DNA of 35,248 nt from Crocinitomicaceae bacterium (GCA_023253775.1 JALRFI010000004.1:1-35248), one strand, 5' to 3'; positions 8,878 to 18,876 are shown, numbered from the stretch's first letter. Notes: a model not told the origin generated them from the letters alone. Program-made: numbers and translations.

Positions 8878-10354
8878 TTACTTTCCCTTTAAACACCTTA
8901 AAGAAACCTGTTACCTCATCTGGCAATAATTTTCCAACGATTACCGGAAGAACAAATAAGGAGATCACACATGCTCCTCCTACCAATGCGGTGATCAACT
9001 GATTCTGGATCCAGCTCGTTAGCAAATAGGTAAGTACAAACATTGCAATTCCTAAAGATATCACCTTCAACAATTTTGAATCAACTGGCTGTAATTTGAA
9101 AAAATAATAATTCGCTACAAGTCGCATTATGTTGTATGTCAAATAAACAAACGAAGTTCCAATCGCTGCTCCAACTGCTCCATAGACCGGAATCAAATAT
9201 AAATTCAAAAGAAAGGTTATCATTATCAAAGGGATCGTCAACACTACCTCGATCTTATATTTTTTCGAGGTTAAGAGAATATCTCCGTTGATTCCACCAA
9301 GCGCATCAAACATTCTACCCAGCATCAGGAAAAGAAAAACATATTTTCCCTGAGCATAATCCGTAGGCAAGAAAGAGAGTAAAAAGTCGATCCCAAACCA
9401 GGCAATCGCGAACAATGAGAAAGTCACAAAAAATCCAATTGCCGATACTTTATTGTACAATGTATTCAACTCAACTGTATCCTTACTCTTCCATAACCTG
9501 GGTACGTGTGGAGAGCTGATCCGTATTAATGAGACATATGGAACAAACAAAGCATTGGACAAGAAGACCATTGTCGTAAAGACTCCGGCTGCCTCTAGTC
9601 CGGCGAGTGCAGTGACCATAGTTGCATCCAGCATGAGAATAATATTTCGTCCAAAACTGTTGAAATAAACGAAGAATCCATATTGAAGCATCAATCTCTT
9701 CAGCTTTTTACGTATTACTCTTAGCGAACGCTTGATCAAGAACTGATCCTGGATGATCACCAGAACGAAAAGAACAAAACCAGGGATCATCTGAAGCAAA
9801 AAGAAAATGACAATGAATGTTTCAAAATCCAAGGTACCAGAATAGAATGCCAACAGGGAGATCAAGACTGATAACCTAAGTACAAAATCCTGAATAAAAA
9901 CTGAAACAATAGTCTTTCCAACCGCTCTTAAATAATGTTCCAGGATCGAAAAATAAGTAGAGACAATACCTAATGGAATGACCCAAAATGTATAATCTGC
10001 AAGTAAGGGAGAACGATCGCTCAACAACTCTAAAATCGGCTCGTGAAAAAGGATAAGCAGCGCACTCGTGCAAACTACTCCTCCCGTCGCGATCAACATG
10101 GAGAATGTCAACAGTGCATTTTTTCCATCCTCTTTGTTTTTCATGAAAGGAATGAATCTCATCACGATCATTCCTGTTCCCAATGTCGAAAACTGACCAA
10201 AAAAACTCACCATCAGCATGATCACATTGGCGAGTCCAACTTGAGCAGGACTTAGCAATAAAGGAAACAAAAGGCCTTTATTCAAATAACCAAGACCAAT
10301 TCCCGTATAGGTAATGGCTGTATTGATTATTGAATCTCTCCTTACTTGTCCCAT
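8870..10354 (-). CDS. Polysaccharide biosynthesis flippase (Wzx/MATE-like)
   Basis: 12-14 hydrophobic segments; N-terminus GQVRRDSIINTAITYTGIGLGYLNKGLLFPLLLSPAQVGLANV typical of the oligosaccharide flippase family. Confidence 0.88.
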   Translation of the reverse strand: MGQVRRDSIINTAITYTGIGLGYLNKGLLFPLLLSPAQVGLANVIMLMVSFFGQFSTLGTGMIVMRFIPFMKNKEDGKNALLTFSMLIATGGVVCTSALLILFHEPILELLSDRSPLLADYTFWVIPLGIVSTYFSILEHYLRAVGKTIVSVFIQDFVLRLSVLISLLAFYSGTLDFETFIVIFFLLQMIPGFVLFVLVIIQDQFLIKRSLRVIRKKLKRLMLQYGFFVYFNSFGRNIILMLDATMVTALAGLEAAGVFTTMVFLSNALFVPYVSLIRISSPHVPRLWKSKDTVELNTLYNKVSAIGFFVTFSLFAIAWFGIDFLLSFLPTDYAQGKYVFLFLMLGRMFDALGGINGDILLTSKKYKIEVVLTIPLIMITFLLNLYLIPVYGAVGAAIGTSFVYLTYNIMRLVANYYFFKLQPVDSKLLKVISLGIAMFVLTYLLTSWIQNQLITALVGGACVISLFVLPVIVGKLLPDEVTGFFKVFKGKVNG

Positions 10355-10361
10355 TAATATG

Positions 10362-13322
10362 TTAAACTTTGCTATCTTCTTTACGCTGTTTCCAGAAAGA
10401 AAGACCAGTGATCAATAATACCAATACAGACAACGCCATACTGGTTGTATTAGAACTATCATACTTTGTAGTGTCATACGTAAAGACAACATTATGTTTT
10501 CCTTTCGGAATTTCAAGACCTCGTAGCAAATAGTTCACGTTGTAAATCGTTGCCTCTTTTCCATCGATTGTTGCTGTCCAACCATCCTTGTAGTAGGTCT
10601 CAGAGAATACGGCAAATGCATCTCCATCTGCAGACACACTATACTCAAGCTTCATAGGTGAATATGACACTAACTTCACTTCCCCTTTATCATCAAAGTT
10701 TCTTTTTGTCAATCCGTTCACATTCTGTTCTGCAATGACAGCATCTACCTTCGGATCGAAATCTGATACGACCTCATATGTCACCAATTTTGTAAAGCTT
10801 TTCACAGCAGTATCATTATCAAACACAAAATCAGGAACGGTTGAAATACTACCCTGAGAATCCACCACCATGTGAGCTTTCATTCCCATAGTAACTCCAT
10901 TTGAAAGGTTTATTGGCAAGCTGTCTCCGTTATAAACGTATCGTAAATATTCGTATCCGTACACATCTGCATCGGTCGGTTTATCAGAGTTCACCACCAA
11001 TGTTCCAGACCCAGAATTCTGCACATGAAAAGTTTTCCCAAGTGCTCTAATTTCTTTATCTCGGTCTTTCTCAACTTTGATCTTCTTTACCAACCAACCG
11101 TTACCCATCGCATCGTTATTGACTCTTGCAACAGGAGTTGATTCTCCTGGCTGAATGAAGTATTTCACATTCAGCATATTGTACACTTTGTTGTTGGTTC
11201 TGGAAAGATGGAAATCATACAGATTCTGAATCGTTCTCAATTTGGCACCATGATAACCTCCAAGAGATTTATGGAAATAAGAAGCTTTTGCACTGGAGAA
11301 ACCTCCCGAAAGATCAAAAACTTTATAGTTTGAATTCTCATTCAATGCCATGAATTTCTGAGCTGCAATGATCCTTCTTTTTGCTTCGCCCTCAGCTCCC
11401 AGCTCTTCTGCTTTTCTTTTACCTTCTGACTCTGCCTTATTAATGATCCCTGCAAGTTTTGGATTTGCTGCAAGTTCCATTTGCAGGATCTGCTCATCCG
11501 CTTCATCCGCAACGTATGGATATTTTTTAAGAAGGGCGTCCTCCCAATACTTATCATCTGAATCAAGATAATTGACTGATACTCCCATAAGATCGATCAA
11601 TGTCAACAACCCAAAACCAGCAATGATCGCCGCTGATGGAATAGTTGTCTGGATCAAAAGCACTACCAATCCTATTCCCAGGAATAAAAAGATCAATGAT
11701 CGATTCATACTTGAATCATAAACAATTGCTCTTGCTTCTTTAACATTTTCCAGATTTCCCTCGTACCCTTTCATTTGCTCTGTAACGAACATCTCTCTTT
11801 GCTTCGGGTCTCTCAAGTCAACTCCGTACTGTTGCTGAATTTGTGCTGGATCAATTCCATCCAATTGCTGATTGATCTGAACTTCGATTCTGTCGAGCTG
11901 TGCCTGATCAAATGATTGAGACGTATAATTATCTCCCAATCCGGCAAATTTCACGATCAGCATGAACAGGAAAAATACTCCTGAAGTGATATACAATTTT
12001 TTACTGTTCTCTTTGATCGTTTCGCGTTCCTCGATCAGCTTATTCAAGAACAACATCGCTATGACAGGCACGATCAATTCGATCAACACCAGGATGATCG
12101 TTACTGTTCTGAATTTGTTATACCCTGGAACATTCTCAATAAAAAATTCTGTTAACCCCATGTAGTTCTTACCCCAAGATAGTGCAAGCGCAAGCACTCC
12201 TACTGCCAGCAATGCCCATTTGGAAGGTTCTTTCAAATAGACCATTCCTAATAACGCAAGGAAGATCATGATTATCCCGATGTATACAGGCCCTGACGTA
12301 AATGGCTGTTCACCCCAGTAAACCGGATATCCTTCCAACATCCTTCTTTCCTCACCGGAAATATCCATATTATCCAATACATCAGCATTTGGACTATCTG
12401 CAAATACGACTGTTCCTCCACCCTTTACATATGGGGAAACAAGCGTAAATGACTCACCAATGCCATACGACCACTGCGTAATATAATCTTTGTCCAGACC
12501 TCCATCCGTATTCACGACATTAGGTTCTCCTTTAAGATCTAGTGTTAGGTCATTTCCTCCTCGAATAGTCGTCTTTGCATATTCATTGGTCATGGAAACA
12601 TTCCCATAATTCACTGCAACCGCCATACCATAGGCGACGACCAGACCAGCGGAAACAAAAATGAACTTCTTCACTTCTTTGTTCATGATCGAACGAACAA
12701 ATTCAGCGATTCCCATTGCTCCCAATAGGAATGCCAGATAATAGGTAACCTGAAGGTGATTACAGGATATTTCCAACACCATAAAAAAGGCGGATAGTCC
12801 CACTCCAAGCCAGGGTTTGTGTCGATACGCCATGTATAGTGCTCCTACCACTGGCGCCATAAAGGCAACTGCTAATGACTTTGAATTATGACCTGCCTGT
12901 AAAATAATGATCTCGTAAGATGCAAAAGCGAAGGCAAATGCACCAATGACTGCCACCCATCGATTTACTCTGAAGAACAGCGCCATGATATAAAAACAGA
13001 TCAAATGTAACAGTACCATTCCCCCAGGAGATGGGAACCAATTCACAAAATTCATGATCGCTCTCCCAAGGAAGTTTCCGGGATGGATCAAAGAGATCTG
13101 AGTAGTCGGCATACCTCCGAACATAGAGTTGGTCCATAATTGCTCTTCACCTATCTTATCCTTGAAATGATAAGCCTCATGTGACATTCCAATGTACTGC
13201 TCAACATCGTGCTGCTTAATGGCCATCCCATTGAACTGAGGTGAAAAATAGATCATCACCACTGCAACAAAAATTCCCAATGTGGCAACGTGTTGCCAGT
13301 TGTTCTTAAGTATCTCTTTCAT
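10362..13322 (-). CDS. YfhO family membrane protein
   Basis: 986 aa; large multi-pass protein; NSMFGGMPTTQISLIHPGN; C-terminal FSETYYKDGWTATIDGKEATIYNVNYLLRGLEIPKGKHNVVFTY typical of YfhO. Confidence 0.9.
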   Translation of the reverse strand: MKEILKNNWQHVATLGIFVAVVMIYFSPQFNGMAIKQHDVEQYIGMSHEAYHFKDKIGEEQLWTNSMFGGMPTTQISLIHPGNFLGRAIMNFVNWFPSPGGMVLLHLICFYIMALFFRVNRWVAVIGAFAFAFASYEIIILQAGHNSKSLAVAFMAPVVGALYMAYRHKPWLGVGLSAFFMVLEISCNHLQVTYYLAFLLGAMGIAEFVRSIMNKEVKKFIFVSAGLVVAYGMAVAVNYGNVSMTNEYAKTTIRGGNDLTLDLKGEPNVVNTDGGLDKDYITQWSYGIGESFTLVSPYVKGGGTVVFADSPNADVLDNMDISGEERRMLEGYPVYWGEQPFTSGPVYIGIIMIFLALLGMVYLKEPSKWALLAVGVLALALSWGKNYMGLTEFFIENVPGYNKFRTVTIILVLIELIVPVIAMLFLNKLIEERETIKENSKKLYITSGVFFLFMLIVKFAGLGDNYTSQSFDQAQLDRIEVQINQQLDGIDPAQIQQQYGVDLRDPKQREMFVTEQMKGYEGNLENVKEARAIVYDSSMNRSLIFLFLGIGLVVLLIQTTIPSAAIIAGFGLLTLIDLMGVSVNYLDSDDKYWEDALLKKYPYVADEADEQILQMELAANPKLAGIINKAESEGKRKAEELGAEGEAKRRIIAAQKFMALNENSNYKVFDLSGGFSSAKASYFHKSLGGYHGAKLRTIQNLYDFHLSRTNNKVYNMLNVKYFIQPGESTPVARVNNDAMGNGWLVKKIKVEKDRDKEIRALGKTFHVQNSGSGTLVVNSDKPTDADVYGYEYLRYVYNGDSLPINLSNGVTMGMKAHMVVDSQGSISTVPDFVFDNDTAVKSFTKLVTYEVVSDFDPKVDAVIAEQNVNGLTKRNFDDKGEVKLVSYSPMKLEYSVSADGDAFAVFSETYYKDGWTATIDGKEATIYNVNYLLRGLEIPKGKHNVVFTYDTTKYDSSNTTSMALSVLVLLITGLSFWKQRKEDSKV

Positions 13323-13360
13323 AAGTATTGATGTTGGAATAAAAGTAAGAATATTATGGG

Positions 13361-13630
13361 TTAATCGATCTCTTCAAAATCCACTTCCTCTGCATCATAA
13401 TTTGAAGAAGAACTTTGTTTAGTCCTTTCAAGAATGTTAACCCTTCCAAAGTTTTTAAGTTTCTCGTTCCGCTGTCGATCAGCTTCTTTTTGCTGACGAT
13501 TCAACTTCCTTTCTTCTTCAATGTTTCGTTTCGAGATCATTAGCTGACCAATAAATCGTAAAACGACAAAGACCCCGATCAAAATGAACAGGGTCTTAAA
13601 TAAACCGGTTATACTGCCGTATACGATCAC
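13361..13630 (-). CDS. DUF4834-like small membrane protein
   Basis: 89 aa, one N-terminal TM helix, then a charged NIEEERKLNRQQKEADRQRNEKLKNFGRVNI segment; located between YfhO and CarB. Confidence 0.7.
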   Translation of the reverse strand: MIVYGSITGLFKTLFILIGVFVVLRFIGQLMISKRNIEEERKLNRQQKEADRQRNEKLKNFGRVNILERTKQSSSSNYDAEEVDFEEID

Positions 13631-13631
13631 T

Positions 13632-16448
13632 TTATCTTGATAAGTGCATGTTACGTTCAGAATAGATTTTCGTAAAGAATGGGTCCTTCAGATCTTTAAT
13701 AAATCTGACCGCCTCTCCTGTTGATTTCATCTCAGGTCCCAGTTCCTTCTTAACATCGGGGAATTTCTCGTAAGAGAAGACAGGGATCTTGATCGCATAT
13801 CCTTCCTTCTTCGGATTGAATTTGAAATCTGTCACTTTCTTTTCTCCCAACATTACTTTAGTCGCATAATTTACATATGGTTCGTCGTAAGCTTTTGCGA
13901 TAAAAGGAACTGTTCTCGATGCTCTTGGATTGGCCTCGATCACATATACTTTGTCATCTTTGATCGCAAACTGGATGTTGATCAAACCTACAGTTTTCAA
14001 CTCGATGGCAACTTTTTTAGTGATGTCTTCAATCTGAGTCATCACGAAGTCACCCAAGTTATAAGGAGGAAGTAATGCATATGAATCACCAGAGTGAATT
14101 CCAGCAGGTTCGATGTGTTGCATTATTCCAATGATATATACATTCTCTCCATCACAGATCGCATCTGCTTCTGCTTCAATGGCACCTCCGAGGAAGTGAT
14201 CCAGAAGGATCTGGTTATTCCCCATCTCATTGATGATATCAACGACATGGTGTTCCAGCTCTTCTTTATTGATCACAATCTTCATCTTTTGTCCACCAAG
14301 AACGTAAGACGGTCTAACCAACAATGGGAAACCTAATTCGTCAGAAAGCTCAAGTGCTTGTTCTGCACTTTCCACAACACCGTACTTGGGGAAAGGGATG
14401 TTGTTCTTTTCAAGAAGTTTGGAGAATCTACCTCTGTCTTCTGCAAGATCCAGTGCCTCAAAACTTGTTCCCATGATACGAATTCCGTATCGATCCAGCT
14501 TCTCCGCTAACTTAAGCGCAGTCTGACCACCCAGCTGAACGATCACACCCACTGGATTTTCGTGACGAATGATATCGTAGATATGTTCCCAGAAAACTGG
14601 TTCAAAGTAAAGTTTGTCTGCAGTATCGAAATCAGTCGATACAGTTTCTGGATTACAGTTGATCATGATCGTCTCATAACCACATTCTTTTGCGGCAAGA
14701 ACACCATGAACACAGCTGTAATCGAATTCAATTCCCTGACCAATTCTGTTAGGACCTGATCCAAGCACCACGATCTTTTTCCTGTCACTTACTTTACTCT
14801 CGTTTTCATATTCAAATGTCGAGTAATAATATGGTGTCTGAGCTTCGAATTCAGCGGCACAGGTATCTACTAATTTATAGACTCTACTGATACCAAATTC
14901 CTCTCTTTTCTTGTTCACTTCTGATTCAAGACAACGCAATAAATGAGCGATCTGACGGTCTGCATATCCTTTTTGCTTTGCCTCAAACAGCAACTCTTTC
15001 GGTAAATTTTCCAAGTGAAATTTCTCGATCTTTCTTTCCAGCTTGATCATGTCTTCGATCTGCTTAAGGAACCAGATATCAATTTTTGTTTTTTCAACGA
15101 TGGTCTTAAACGGAATACCTAATTTGATCGCATCGTAGATATGGAAAAGTCTGTTCCAGCTTGGATGCTCAAGACTATAAAGTATGTCAACTTGATTGGT
15201 CAATTCTTTACCATCTGCTCCCAAACCATTTCGATTGATTTCCAATGACTGACATGCCTTTTGCAATGCCTCCTGGAAAGAACGTCCAATTCCCATTACC
15301 TCTCCAACAGACTTCATCTGAAGCCCTAATTGCCTGTTTGTTCCTGGAAATTTATTGAAGTTCCAACGTGGGATCTTAACGATCACATAGTCAAGCGTCG
15401 GTTCAAATAATGCCGAAGTCGTCTTAGTGATCTGGTTACTCAATTCATCCAAATGGTATCCTATGGCAAGCTTTGAAGCGATCTTTGCGATGGGATAACC
15501 TGTTGCTTTAGAGGCAAGTGCTGATGATCTTGAAACTCTCGGGTTAATTTCGATGGCAATAATATCCTCATTGTTATCCGGCGATACAGCAAACTGAACA
15601 TTACAACCTCCAGCAAAATTTCCAATCGAACGCATCATTTTGATGGCCATATCTCTCATCTTCTGGAAAGTAGTATCCGAGAGTGTCATTGCCGGAGCCA
15701 CCGTAATTGAATCTCCAGTGTGCACCCCCATTGGATCAAAATTTTCGATCGAACAGATAATCACGACATTATCATTGGCATCTCTCAATAACTCAAGTTC
15801 AAATTCTTTCCAACCCAGCAATGCCTTATCAATCATTACTTCATGGATCGGTGAAAGCTGAAGCCCTCTCTCCAATAAATTATCAAACTCTTTTGGCTCA
15901 TACAGGATCGATGCTCCTGATCCTCCCAACGTATAAGAAGGACGAATACAAAGTGGGAATCCAAACTCCTGAGCGATCTCCTTTCCTTCAAGGAAAGACT
16001 TGGCGGTTTTCTGAGGAGCCATTGGAATATCGATCTGCTCCATCAAATCTCTGAAAGCTTCGCGATTTTCAGTAATTTCGATTGCATTAATATCAACTCC
16101 AATGATTCTAACACCGTAATCTTCCCAGATACCCATTTCATCACACTTGATGCAAAGGTTCAGAGCCGTCTGTCCACCCATCGTTGGCAATACAGCGTCA
16201 ATCTTATGCTCTTTGAGAATATTCACAATACTTTCAGGTTCAAGAGGTCGCAGATAAACATTATCTGCCACGACTTTATCCGTCATGATGGTCGCTGGAT
16301 TGCTGTTGATAAGGGTTACCTCAATTCCTTCTTCTCTTAACGATCTGGCTGCCTGGGATCCAGAATAATCAAATTCACATGCCTGTCCGATTACGATGGG
16401 TCCACTTCCGATGATGAGGACAGACTTAATAGAGTTATCTTTTGGCAT
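13632..16448 (-). CDS. carB: Carbamoyl-phosphate synthase large subunit, lacking the C-terminal MGS-like allosteric domain
   Basis: KSVLIIGSGPIVIGQACEFDYSGSQA, two ATP-grasp halves, second half KKIVVLGSGPNRIGQGIEFDYSCVH; ends at STGEAVRFIKDLKDPFFTKIYSERNMHLSR. Confidence 0.97.
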   Translation of the reverse strand: MPKDNSIKSVLIIGSGPIVIGQACEFDYSGSQAARSLREEGIEVTLINSNPATIMTDKVVADNVYLRPLEPESIVNILKEHKIDAVLPTMGGQTALNLCIKCDEMGIWEDYGVRIIGVDINAIEITENREAFRDLMEQIDIPMAPQKTAKSFLEGKEIAQEFGFPLCIRPSYTLGGSGASILYEPKEFDNLLERGLQLSPIHEVMIDKALLGWKEFELELLRDANDNVVIICSIENFDPMGVHTGDSITVAPAMTLSDTTFQKMRDMAIKMMRSIGNFAGGCNVQFAVSPDNNEDIIAIEINPRVSRSSALASKATGYPIAKIASKLAIGYHLDELSNQITKTTSALFEPTLDYVIVKIPRWNFNKFPGTNRQLGLQMKSVGEVMGIGRSFQEALQKACQSLEINRNGLGADGKELTNQVDILYSLEHPSWNRLFHIYDAIKLGIPFKTIVEKTKIDIWFLKQIEDMIKLERKIEKFHLENLPKELLFEAKQKGYADRQIAHLLRCLESEVNKKREEFGISRVYKLVDTCAAEFEAQTPYYYSTFEYENESKVSDRKKIVVLGSGPNRIGQGIEFDYSCVHGVLAAKECGYETIMINCNPETVSTDFDTADKLYFEPVFWEHIYDIIRHENPVGVIVQLGGQTALKLAEKLDRYGIRIMGTSFEALDLAEDRGRFSKLLEKNNIPFPKYGVVESAEQALELSDELGFPLLVRPSYVLGGQKMKIVINKEELEHHVVDIINEMGNNQILLDHFLGGAIEAEADAICDGENVYIIGIMQHIEPAGIHSGDSYALLPPYNLGDFVMTQIEDITKKVAIELKTVGLINIQFAIKDDKVYVIEANPRASRTVPFIAKAYDEPYVNYATKVMLGEKKVTDFKFNPKKEGYAIKIPVFSYEKFPDVKKELGPEMKSTGEAVRFIKDLKDPFFTKIYSERNMHLSR

Positions 16449-16495
16449 TTTTTTATGCGCTTATAGGGTTCAAAATGTATTCAACAAATTGAGCG

Positions 16496-16503
16496 CAAAT
16501 TTA
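16496..16503 (-). promoter_or_regulatory. Putative -7 promoter element TAAATTTG upstream of carB
   Basis: Reverse complement of CAAATTTA matches TAnnTTTG, about 48 nt before the carB ATG; -33 element uncertain. Confidence 0.4.
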
Positions 16504-16705
16504 ATTAAATCAACGGAGCAATAAAACCTTTTAGTGTCTTCTTTTGAACATAGTTCGTGAATAACTTGAATGTTCATCATGCGAATTTACGTCCGAAATA
16601 TTCGCTTAGCAATGATTATTTTTGCTATCGCGAATTGTTTGATCATTGTTTCATGGCATCCAGATGCTCTTATAAAATGTTGATAAAGTTTTTATCCGTA
16701 CAAAA

Positions 16706-17527
16706 TTGATCGTCGAAAAAATCCTAGAATACCAGAGCTTTACGTTGCAATACTTTGTCCATGGCGAAGGTGAAGCAACGGTGATTTGTTTACATGGACA
16801 TGGTCGCTCTGCACAGGACTTCGATTTTATCAAAAAGAAAGGATTAAAAGTTATCGCGATCAATCTTTTCTTTCATGGAAAATCTGAATATACAGAAGAA
16901 AGAATAGAAAACAATCCAATTACGGCACTTGAATTCAAGGACCTCTTTCTGGAACTCCTGCGAATTGAAAATATTTCCGACTTTCACTTATTCTCTTTTA
17001 GCCAAGGAGGTAGATTTACTCTCTGTATCCTTCCCTATATTTCGAAAAGGGTAAAAACGCTTACACTTATCTCACCTGATGGCATGGACAATAACAGTTT
17101 TTACAACTGGTCATCCAGACAAGGTTGGGCACGTGCACTATTCAGAAGGTGGGAAAAGGATCCTTCAAGATTGCGATACTATAGCACAATTGCTCACAAG
17201 TTCGGCATCATGAGACCCAAGGTTCGAACTTTTGTAGACCAATTCACTTCGAGTAAAAATGATTTTTTAAGGGCATCAAGAACCTGGAGAGGATTCAGAA
17301 TGCTTAGGCCGGATCCATTAAAGATCGGTGATGTAATAAGGAAAAATAAAATCCCTTTTGTGATCATTATGGGATCCTACGATCAAGTGATCCGACCAAA
17401 ACAAGCCTATCGTTTCGAAAAAAAATGTGGATTAAAAGACGTTGTCAAAGAAATTCCCAACGGACACAATTTCTTTAAACAATCATCGATAAATAAGTTT
17501 ATTCACCTATTACCGTTCCTTCATTAA
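16706..17527 (+). CDS. Alpha/beta hydrolase, probable TTG start
   Basis: VICLHGHGRSAQDFDF oxyanion region, FSFSQGGRF nucleophile elbow (G/S-x-S-x-G-G), IIMGSYDQVI, NGHNFF. In-frame stop at 16673 and no ATG before TTG at 16706. Confidence 0.8.
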   Translation: MIVEKILEYQSFTLQYFVHGEGEATVICLHGHGRSAQDFDFIKKKGLKVIAINLFFHGKSEYTEERIENNPITALEFKDLFLELLRIENISDFHLFSFSQGGRFTLCILPYISKRVKTLTLISPDGMDNNSFYNWSSRQGWARALFRRWEKDPSRLRYYSTIAHKFGIMRPKVRTFVDQFTSSKNDFLRASRTWRGFRMLRPDPLKIGDVIRKNKIPFVIIMGSYDQVIRPKQAYRFEKKCGLKDVVKEIPNGHNFFKQSSINKFIHLLPFLH

Positions 17528-17530
17528 TTC

Positions 17531-17538
17531 TATATTTG
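17531..17538 (+). promoter_or_regulatory. Putative -7 promoter element TATATTTG upstream of the PRTase-murQ pair
   Basis: Exact TAnnTTTG match 17 nt before the ATG at 17556. Confidence 0.4.
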
Positions 17539-17555
17539 TTCAAACAACGACATCT

Positions 17556-18050
17556 ATGCAAAACATTCTTTCACATCAGGAAATTCAACAAAAAATCACT
17601 CGTCTAGGATACGAAGTTCTAGAAAATTGCTTTGAAGAACCTACTATTTTTTTGGGAGGTATTTGTGGAAATGGGATTGTTCTTGCCGAAAAACTGAAAA
17701 AGGTAATTCAGCAAGAGTCAGAACAAAATGTCGTTTTATTTGAGATCAATGTAAACAAAGATGAACCATGGAAGGATCCTGTTCAACTTTCTATTCCTCA
17801 ATCTGAGTTGAAGCATGGTTATATAATTCTAGTTGATGATGTATTGAACTCTGGAAAAACAATGCAATACAGCCTTGTGAAGATCCTTGAAGAACCTACA
17901 AAGGCGATTAAAACTGTTGCACTAGTGGATCGTACACATCGCCGATATCCTATTAAAGCAGATTTTGTTGGACTCAGTCTTTCCACAACTTTAAAAGAAA
18001 GAGTTGAAATCAATCTCAATGACACTAATTCTGAAGCTTATCTTTTATGA
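17556..18050 (+). CDS. Phosphoribosyltransferase family protein (PyrR-like)
   Basis: PRPP-binding motif YIILVDDVLNSGKTMQYSL; IFLGGICGNGIVLAEKL. Confidence 0.83.
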   Translation: MQNILSHQEIQQKITRLGYEVLENCFEEPTIFLGGICGNGIVLAEKLKKVIQQESEQNVVLFEINVNKDEPWKDPVQLSIPQSELKHGYIILVDDVLNSGKTMQYSLVKILEEPTKAIKTVALVDRTHRRYPIKADFVGLSLSTTLKERVEINLNDTNSEAYLL

Positions 18051-18853
18051 AAAAGGTCACAGAATCAAGCTCTAAATACGATCATCTTGAAAAAATGCCA
18101 ACAAATGAGCTTTTGGTCAACATCAATAACGAAGACAAAACTGTTGCATTTGCTGTCGAAAAGGAACTTCCTGCTATATCCGCCTTTGTAGATGCTTGTT
18201 TTGAGCGAATGAAGAAAGGTGGGCGATTATTCTACATGGGAGCAGGAACCAGCGGAAGACTGGGGGTAGTTGATGCCAGCGAGTGTCCCCCTACCTTTGG
18301 TGTAGATCATGGAATTGTTGTCGGACTTATAGCGGGTGGAGACAAAGCCATCCGAAAGGCAGTTGAATTTGCAGAAGACGACACCGAGCAAGGCTGGAAA
18401 GATCTTACCGAATATGACATCAACATCAATGACACAGTGGTCGGAATAGCGGCTTCCGGCACCACGCCATATGTCATGGGAGCACTCAGAACTTGTATGG
18501 AGAATGGAATTCTAACCGGTGGTATTACCTGTAATCCGGGATCCCCTTTAGCAGTTGAAAGTGACTTCCCAATGGTCCCTGAAGTCGGACCTGAGTTCGT
18601 AACTGGCAGCACACGAATGAAATCCGGTACAGCTCAAAAACTTGTACTTAATATGATCTCGACCTCTCTCATGATCAAGCTGGGAAGAGTGAAAGGAAAT
18701 AAAATGGTCGATATGCAGCTATCAAACAACAAACTTGTTGACAGAGGAGCAAGAATGATCATGGAAGCCCTGAAGATCGATTATGCTTTAGCAGAAGAAT
18801 TACTTCAGGAATTCGGTTCCGTTCGTAAAGCGATAGATTCCTATAAACCATAA
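18047..18853 (+). CDS. murQ: N-acetylmuramic acid 6-phosphate etherase
   Basis: GGRLFYMGAGTSGRLGVVDASECPPTFGV, GLIAGGDKAIRKAVEFAEDD, EFVTGSTRMKSGTAQKLVLNMIST. Confidence 0.95.
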   Translation: MKKVTESSSKYDHLEKMPTNELLVNINNEDKTVAFAVEKELPAISAFVDACFERMKKGGRLFYMGAGTSGRLGVVDASECPPTFGVDHGIVVGLIAGGDKAIRKAVEFAEDDTEQGWKDLTEYDININDTVVGIAASGTTPYVMGALRTCMENGILTGGITCNPGSPLAVESDFPMVPEVGPEFVTGSTRMKSGTAQKLVLNMISTSLMIKLGRVKGNKMVDMQLSNNKLVDRGARMIMEALKIDYALAEELLQEFGSVRKAIDSYKP

Positions 18854-18855
18854 AA

Positions 18856-18873
18856 AAAGGCCCGAAGGCCTTT
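18856..18873. terminator. Bidirectional hairpin terminator AAAGGCC-CGAA-GGCCTTT
   Basis: Perfect 7-bp stem with 4-nt loop between convergent murQ (+) and the DUF4476 gene (-); A-tract on the left side. Confidence 0.8.
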
Positions 18874-18876
18874 CCA

